Source of the DNA: Mytilus galloprovincialis
Taxonomy: Eukaryota > Mollusca > Bivalvia > Mytilida > Mytilidae
NCBI RefSeq assembly: GCF_965363235.1
Contig: NC_134850.1
Coordinates: 38,436,602 to 38,500,601, forward strand
Length of the DNA stretch: 64,000 nucleotides
Direction: 5' to 3'
The stretch's first letter is position 1. Each line of letters opens with the position of its first letter. Below are positions 58,894-64,000 of this stretch, one piece after another. The translations under genes were made by a program, and so were the position numbers. The notes beneath the pieces were generated by a model, which was given only the letters and a program-made list of their open reading frames with translations, was not told the DNA's origin and made no database searches.

Positions 58894-60130
58894 TAATGAC
58901 GCGATGCTTCGCAGATGTGCAAATTTTGGACGCAATATCAAGAAGCTCCAAAATGTATCAAAAGACACGTTTATAATTACACATACATTATTTCATGATA
59001 ATAGTTATTGGTATAGTATATAATACAGCTACAAAATGTACTACAGTAGAGAAAAGTTTTAAAGTACTTAATGTGTAGGTATGCAAATTCTGCACCTTTA
59101 TCATTTTATTGTTTAAAGTTCACATTTGTAATGGTTATATTAGGCTAATCTTTATGTGCAATCAGGCACTGTATGTTTTAACCCTTTAACAATTTAAGTG
59201 CAATTAGTAGGTTTGCTTAAACAAAGGGAAGGGTATTGCGGGTATTACGGTATGAATGAGATCAGAACACTGAGAAAAATTGCAATTGTATTTTTCACGG
59301 CCTAAGATGGGTGTATATGGAATTGTCAACGTAACCCCAAATCATTTACTTTCACGAAAATTCCTTCATTTGTCTAAACTAAGGAGTAATCGTTTTTTCT
59401 TTTTATAGTTAAGAATTGATCGTAAGCTGTCAATTTTTTTAAAGTTTCAAGACTGTGTATCCGTGATTACAACACCATCAAATAACAATGACCATTATTT
59501 CAAGCAACATAGCATCTACCGACAGTTCCGAAATAGAAATAAAAGTACATGTTTTGATTATATAAAGTGTGCACGTGGGCTTCTCTTCCACTCGATTCAT
59601 CAAATATATAAGAACATGCGACGAACTAGGAACCCGAAGTATTGATTTTTAATGTTACGACGTCGTTTTATAAATCTAGTTTGCAATTATGCATTTTATC
59701 TCGAGAACAAGATATTTTGCCTTATTGATTCGCATGCAATAGAGACTCTAAGACGATACCCCTGGGCTTGTTAAGATAGCTACAAATAGGCGAAATGTCC
59801 TTGTTCGTAATAATGAATGCTGGAATGAAAACAAAGAAATACTAAAACAGCTAGTGCAGATTTTTATGAGTTCTACAATTGCCAAATATATATTACGAAA
59901 AAGACACCATCGGCCTAAAAACTAGTTAGATTTCAGTTTTTCGGTTCTATAGATTCACCGAGAGTTCATGTCACTGAACATATAACGTGCATTTGTATAA
60001 CCAAAGATAACAAAAGAAATGAAACAATGGCATCGTTGGTAAACTTTCATTGAGAGCGTTGTCCAGAACCTTTGATTTTGTTTAACTGCATCATTTATCA
60101 ATTGGGAACTTATCATGCCGGTTGGACAAA
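58894..60130. other. Non-coding interval, nothing recognised
   Basis: No exon, RNA gene or repeat border identified. Confidence 0.3.
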
Positions 60131-60370
60131 AATTAATTAAAATCACAAAAATACCAAACGCCGAGAAAAAATCAAAACGGAAAGTCCCTAATAAAATGGC
60201 AAACTCAAAAACTTAAACATACCACACGAATTGATAACAACTGTCATGTTCCTAGTACAGGCATTTTCTTATGTAGAAAATGGTGGATTAAACCTGGTTT
60301 TATAGCTAGCTAAACATCTCACTTGTATGACAGTCTCATACAATTCCATTATATTGACAACGATGTGTGA
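60131..60370 (+). repeat. Dispersed repeat R1, long copy
   Basis: Runs from 'aaaaataccaaacgccgaga' via 'gataacaactgtcatgttcc' and 'gtggattaaacctggtttta' to 'ccattatattgacaacgatg'. Shows the native sequence that follows 'gacaac', which the minisatellite replaces at 35.5 kb. Confidence 0.75.
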
Positions 60371-61515
60371 ACATTTTTCAAAGTCCACAGCCTATCAAAA
60401 GCGCTTGGTGAGTTGCTGATAAAACCAAAAAGAACCGAAAGTAAACTGAATGAAAACCATACATGGAATAGGCTTGAAACTGAATTACATGTTGTAGTAA
60501 AAGTTTTTAAGTGCTTAAATTTGAAATCTGACTATCTGTATACTAATTTACTTCTGGTGGTCATTTATTTTCTCAGCGAAAGCCGAATTTAATATTGTTG
60601 TATAAAAGATGTCTTTATATTATTTTTGTCAAAATTAGATCAATGTGGCTTCATATATTCAGAAGAGATAATGGAAATGAAAAGACGAACACAAAGACAA
60701 TGGCCATGAGAGCATATGCCAAGTCATCGCAATCGTGTGAGGAGTTAATTTTTTTCTTCAAATACCCAGAAAATTGAGCATGATTGTTATTACTTCAGCA
60801 AAAGTATTTAATATATTTTAATTGTATGCCATATATGGTATAAGGAATACATTGACAATTTTATCATTTTAATCAGCAAGAACCATATCATTTGTAATTT
60901 GTGGTATTTTTGATTGTCGTCATTTGAAATACAAGAAATCATAAAAAAAAAATATTGGAGAAATCCATAACTTTTTCACGAACAGCCTTTCAATTGATGA
61001 AATCTTTTTCGTTTTGAATATTTTTTTTTATATAGCCTTAAAAATATACTCTATATATTTATTTTGTTTATAATAGGATGACATCAAACTTCTTTTTATA
61101 AAAGATCAACTTTTGATCTTTTAACCTTTATTAGTGTTTAGTTTTTAGGCTGGTATTCAATTTGTTTTCACAGGCTTAAGAAACAGAATTCAACACATTT
61201 ACACTACGATATTACACCAAAAATAATCTTTTGTACCAACAATGTTAATTTTCATATTTTAAAGCAATTATTTCAATACCTTTATTCAATACACATATAG
61301 GTATTCTGTTTATATATATTAAAGTTCTTGGACCTTATGACGGATTAAAAGACAATTTTGACGTGTCGTTTTAATTCATACCTGTCATGTATGAGATCAA
61401 TCAATATTCAAAGTGGTTTGTTTTTCTGTAGATTCTATCACAGGTATTTGAACGATTTTATGTAGGTTTAATATTTATGAATTATCGGTTATCAGCTACG
61501 AACGTAAAATGTTGT
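60371..61515. other. AT-rich interval upstream of the 61.6-kb exon
   Basis: No repeat border or exon recognised; may include regulatory DNA of the next gene. Confidence 0.3.
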
Positions 61516-61520
61516 ATGCG

Positions 61521-61617
61521 GTCCAATGAGTGTTATACACTTTAAAATCGGTTATATATAGTGCAGGATGGTTGAATTGACTTTTAAGTAGTATTTATAT
61601 GAGGGGACAGTTATGAT
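61521..61617 (+). promoter_or_regulatory. CCAAT/TATA promoter of the 61.6-kb gene
   Basis: CCAAT at 61523-61527 and a TATATATA box at 61553-61560 lie 58-95 bp upstream of a start codon in good context. A transcription start about 25-30 bp after TATA would give a 5' UTR of about 30 nt. A short overlapping uATG lies at 61613. Confidence 0.5.
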
Positions 61618-61782
61618 ATGGAGTGCAACTTTGACACAGTCATGACTGGGTACGGAGACTGCAACTCAAATGGAATGATCAATGGATACAGTGACCAAAA
61701 GGATACACTATTAGATAAGGAAACTAGCTACTGGATGAAGAATAAACCAAAGCCTAAAAAACATGCAGAGAAACACAGAGTG
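61618..61782 (+). CDS. Probable first coding exon of an unidentified gene (5' end only)
   Basis: 55 codons from an ATG with G at -3 and G at +4, ending in phase 0 at GTG|GTAAGACT, a strong donor. The peptide is acidic and polar at first (MECNFDTVMTGYGDCNSNGM...), then basic: ETSYWMKNKPKPKKHAEKHR. A basic cluster right at the first splice site resembles first exons of transcription factors whose DNA-binding domain starts in exon 2 (HES/E(spl)-type bHLH, or a Sox-like HMG factor), but the diagnostic part is not in the window and I do not name it. The composition is far less AT-biased than the flanks. No convincing second exon was found before 64000. Confidence 0.6.
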
Positions 61783-61857
61783 GTAAGACTCTAAATTTAT
61801 TTTCATTTGTGCTGCTTACTTTTCAATAAGGCTTGATATATGCAGAGACATATATAT

Positions 61858-61996
61858 GACTTGTACCAAGTCAGGAATATGACAGTTGTTGTCCATTTGT
61901 TTGATGTGTTTTATCATTTGATTTTGCGGTTTGATTAGGGACTTTGCGTTTTGAAGTTTCCTCGGAGTTCAGTATTTTTATGATTTTACTTTTTTT
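61858..61996 (-). repeat. Dispersed repeat R1, inverted fragment
   Basis: 'cttgtaccaagtcaggaata', 'tgacagttgttgtccatttg', 'ttcctcggagttcagtattt' are the reverse complement of the R1 5' half at 11.8 kb. Located in the first intron of the 61.6-kb gene. Confidence 0.7.
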
Positions 61997-63124
61997 TTTA
62001 TAATATACAGTATATATCTCTGATACATGCATGCACTATAAAATGAAATTGATTTATAAATTCAATTTAAGCTTAATATACGCAATCGCATGTCGGTTCA
62101 AATGAAATTGATTTAAAAATGATACAAGATAGTCATTTCATTACAGGTATAAATGACAATGCCTAGCATCTCCACTTCGTTTAAGTTTAAAATATTTAAT
62201 GTAAATTTTCATGGTTTTGTTATCTTTACCACATTGGTGTAGAATTGTAAGAGGTATATGTGGTTTACTTAATAGAATAATATTTAGTTTTCAATACAAC
62301 GTGTGTGTTTCGCTCTAATGAAATTCATTTCACTACATTTAATTGATATAAATCTAAATATCTTAATTGGGTTTTATTGTAAATATATAAATTGCAACAT
62401 CATGTTTTCCCTTGAATATATAATACCCTTCTTACAGGTTCATTTTTTCATATAAAAACAAAAGAAAACGTTGTATACTACAGGGCTAATATGTAAACAG
62501 GTTTTATACTGATGTTTGGCGACCGACGTTAGATTAAAAATGCAATCATTCTATACCATAACTTTGTTTTGCATTTGAAACATTTTTTTAAATTATAAGC
62601 ATGGTACCTCTGATAATTATGTAGATAATAATTTTTAACTTTGGGAGAAGTGACAAAGCTTTCATAAGAACCCATATCATCGTTTTCTGGAATAAGTTTA
62701 ATGCACACCAATGTTTGATTTCATCTAAAATGAATCTTCCGAATACTTTAATGTAAAGAATTTACATGTACTGAGACATGTGAAATCAGGATATAATATA
62801 ACGGGAAGTAAATAGGTTTTTATGGTTGACAATAGTTTAAATACTTAATAGTCTTCTCATTTACGTAGAAACAATTAAGTAAAGGCGTTCGAGGTAAAAT
62901 GTCACGTTATTTTCTACATTTTTTTTCACCACAGTGCAGTATTCTGATTCCGGTGGAAAACAGCAAGGGAAATCCAATCATAAATGACCTTAGATGTACT
63001 CAAGGTCCTTTTTTGTTATATAGCTTCAACTGTTTCGGATCTTACTCATCCTTGACTACCAAATACTCTCCTTTGAGCGTGCATAAAGAAGGTTAAACAA
63101 GAAATGCGCTTCAGATTCATGAAA
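61997..63124. other. Intron-like interval, repeat fragment only
   Basis: About 63040-63115 ('ccaaatactctcctttgagc', 'gaaatgcgcttcagattc') resembles a common mussel repeat. No supported exon. Confidence 0.35.
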
Positions 63125-63265
63125 CTAATAATAAAAGAGGGACGAAAGATACCAGAGGGACAGTCTAACTCATAAATCGAAAATGAACTGACAACGCCAT
63201 GGATAAAAATGAAAAAGACAAACAGACAAACAATAGTACACATGACACAACATAGAAACCTAAAG
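63125..63265 (+). repeat. Dispersed repeat R3, uninterrupted copy
   Basis: 'aaaagagggacgaaagatac', 'cagagggacagtctaactca', 'tgacaacgccatggataaa', 'agacaaacaatagtacacat'. Reference for the split copy at 40-41.2 kb. Confidence 0.7.
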
Positions 63266-63349
63266 AATAAGTAACACGTGTTTATCAGTTAAATCTGAAT
63301 TATATTTTATTTATAATTAACTTTGAATGATCTTATCACGGTGTATTCA

Positions 63350-63479
63350 AATTCCCCCCCCCCTTTTTGAGGAAAACATTTGGTTGGTTATATACGGAAT
63401 CACTGAAGCATGATGGGAGCAGGCCCCCTCTTAGGTAGCCAGTGGGCCCACCTTTTTAAAATTTCTTGATCCGCCACTG
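63350..63479. mobile_element. Short TIR element, GGCGGATC ends, copy 2
   Basis: A C-run followed by 'acggaatcactgaagcatga', then 'cttgatccgccactg'. The right end is intact; the left end is lost or degenerate compared with 25.95 kb. Confidence 0.55.
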
Positions 63480-64000
63480 TAGTTGGCACACTTTAATCTC
63501 ACATATACTAACTAGTAAAATTTACTACATTTAAATGAACATAATAAGGTTACATTTAAAACGTATATTTAAAATTATAATTTCAAACAAGCGATCACAC
63601 GTAACTTCCATTCATGAAACCTAATTACACAATATACATATTTGCTTTTTGAATTTTTACAGAAAATAAATATAAACACTACCGCTGATAACAAATATAA
63701 ATATCTTAGTTTTGAAAAAACATGCAACTAAGAATGATAAAATATACAAATATATCACAGTGTTCAATTACAAATGCGTCTTTTCTAATCTTTACTTAAA
63801 ATATGATAATATTAAGTACAAATGAAAAAATTGATATAATGCCAATTTTAACAAAGGTGTTATATAATATCCGTATAAAAGATAGAATCAGGGTTAGATG
63901 CTAATTTCATAAAAGCATGTGAAAACAGTCTAACGAAAGAACCGAACCGCTTTAAAATAAAATCGAGTAGCTGTTATGTCTAAAGTATGAGAGCAATGCG
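63480..64000. other. AT-rich interval, nothing recognised
   Basis: No exon or repeat border found up to the window end; probably intron of the 61.6-kb gene. Confidence 0.3.

Noticed and set aside
62899-63096. Possible second exon of the 61.6-kb gene at 62932 (CSILIPVENSKGNP)
   Set aside because: A passable acceptor exists, but the donor is poor and the following sequence looks repeat-derived. No domain continues from exon 1.

Overview
The window looks like nuclear DNA of a bivalve mollusc, most likely a mussel (Mytilus or a close relative). The reasons are an AT-rich genome with long introns, a bivalve-type FoxL2, and dispersed repeats of kinds I recognise as abundant in mussel sequence. These include tRNA-derived molluscan SINEs, short TIR elements, and a ~300-bp family whose end resembles 'ggtggatagttgtctc'. 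There are no bacterial or organellar features.

Layout. 0.3-14.9 kb, minus strand: a multi-exon zinc-finger gene rebuilt here as 12 coding exons. The summed coding length is 4062 nt, exactly 1354 codons, and splice phases agree at every junction. It encodes about 1353 aa: an acidic/basic low-complexity N-terminus, five unusual Cys/His modules carried on exons with repeated phase-1 borders, an acidic linker, and a last exon with twelve C2H2 fingers. 14.86-15.30 kb is a compact head-to-head promoter with CRE, inverted CCAAT and YY1-like sites. 15.3-21.3 kb, plus strand: a four-exon UPF0488 (C8orf33-like) gene of 236 aa. 27.6-28.6 kb, plus strand: intronless foxl2, the forkhead factor tied to ovary and female development in animals including bivalves. 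28.7-61.5 kb has no recognisable gene and is dominated by repeats. 61.6 kb, plus strand: a probable first coding exon (55 aa) behind a CCAAT/TATA promoter, whose gene runs out of the window.

The repeats include several non-autonomous TIR elements, one with a perfect 17-bp TIR and an 8-bp target duplication. A TIR family rich in short palindromes is present as a facing pair (30.35 and 33.9 kb) plus a more distant relative (40.06 kb). A ~2-kb minisatellite with a 45-bp unit starts at the end of an older dispersed repeat. From 54.5 to 58.9 kb lie four hairpin-ended modular repeats with (GAC/GTC)n blocks. Several show nested insertion, so relative ages can be read. I saw no recognisable retroviral, LTR or Polinton fossil, no CRISPR array and no free-standing tRNA or rRNA gene.

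The most interesting points are the exon-module duplication in the zinc-finger gene, foxl2 with a long antisense open frame in a repeat desert, and the shared architecture of the hairpin-ended repeats. All exon models come from reading splice sites by eye, and no transcript evidence was available.
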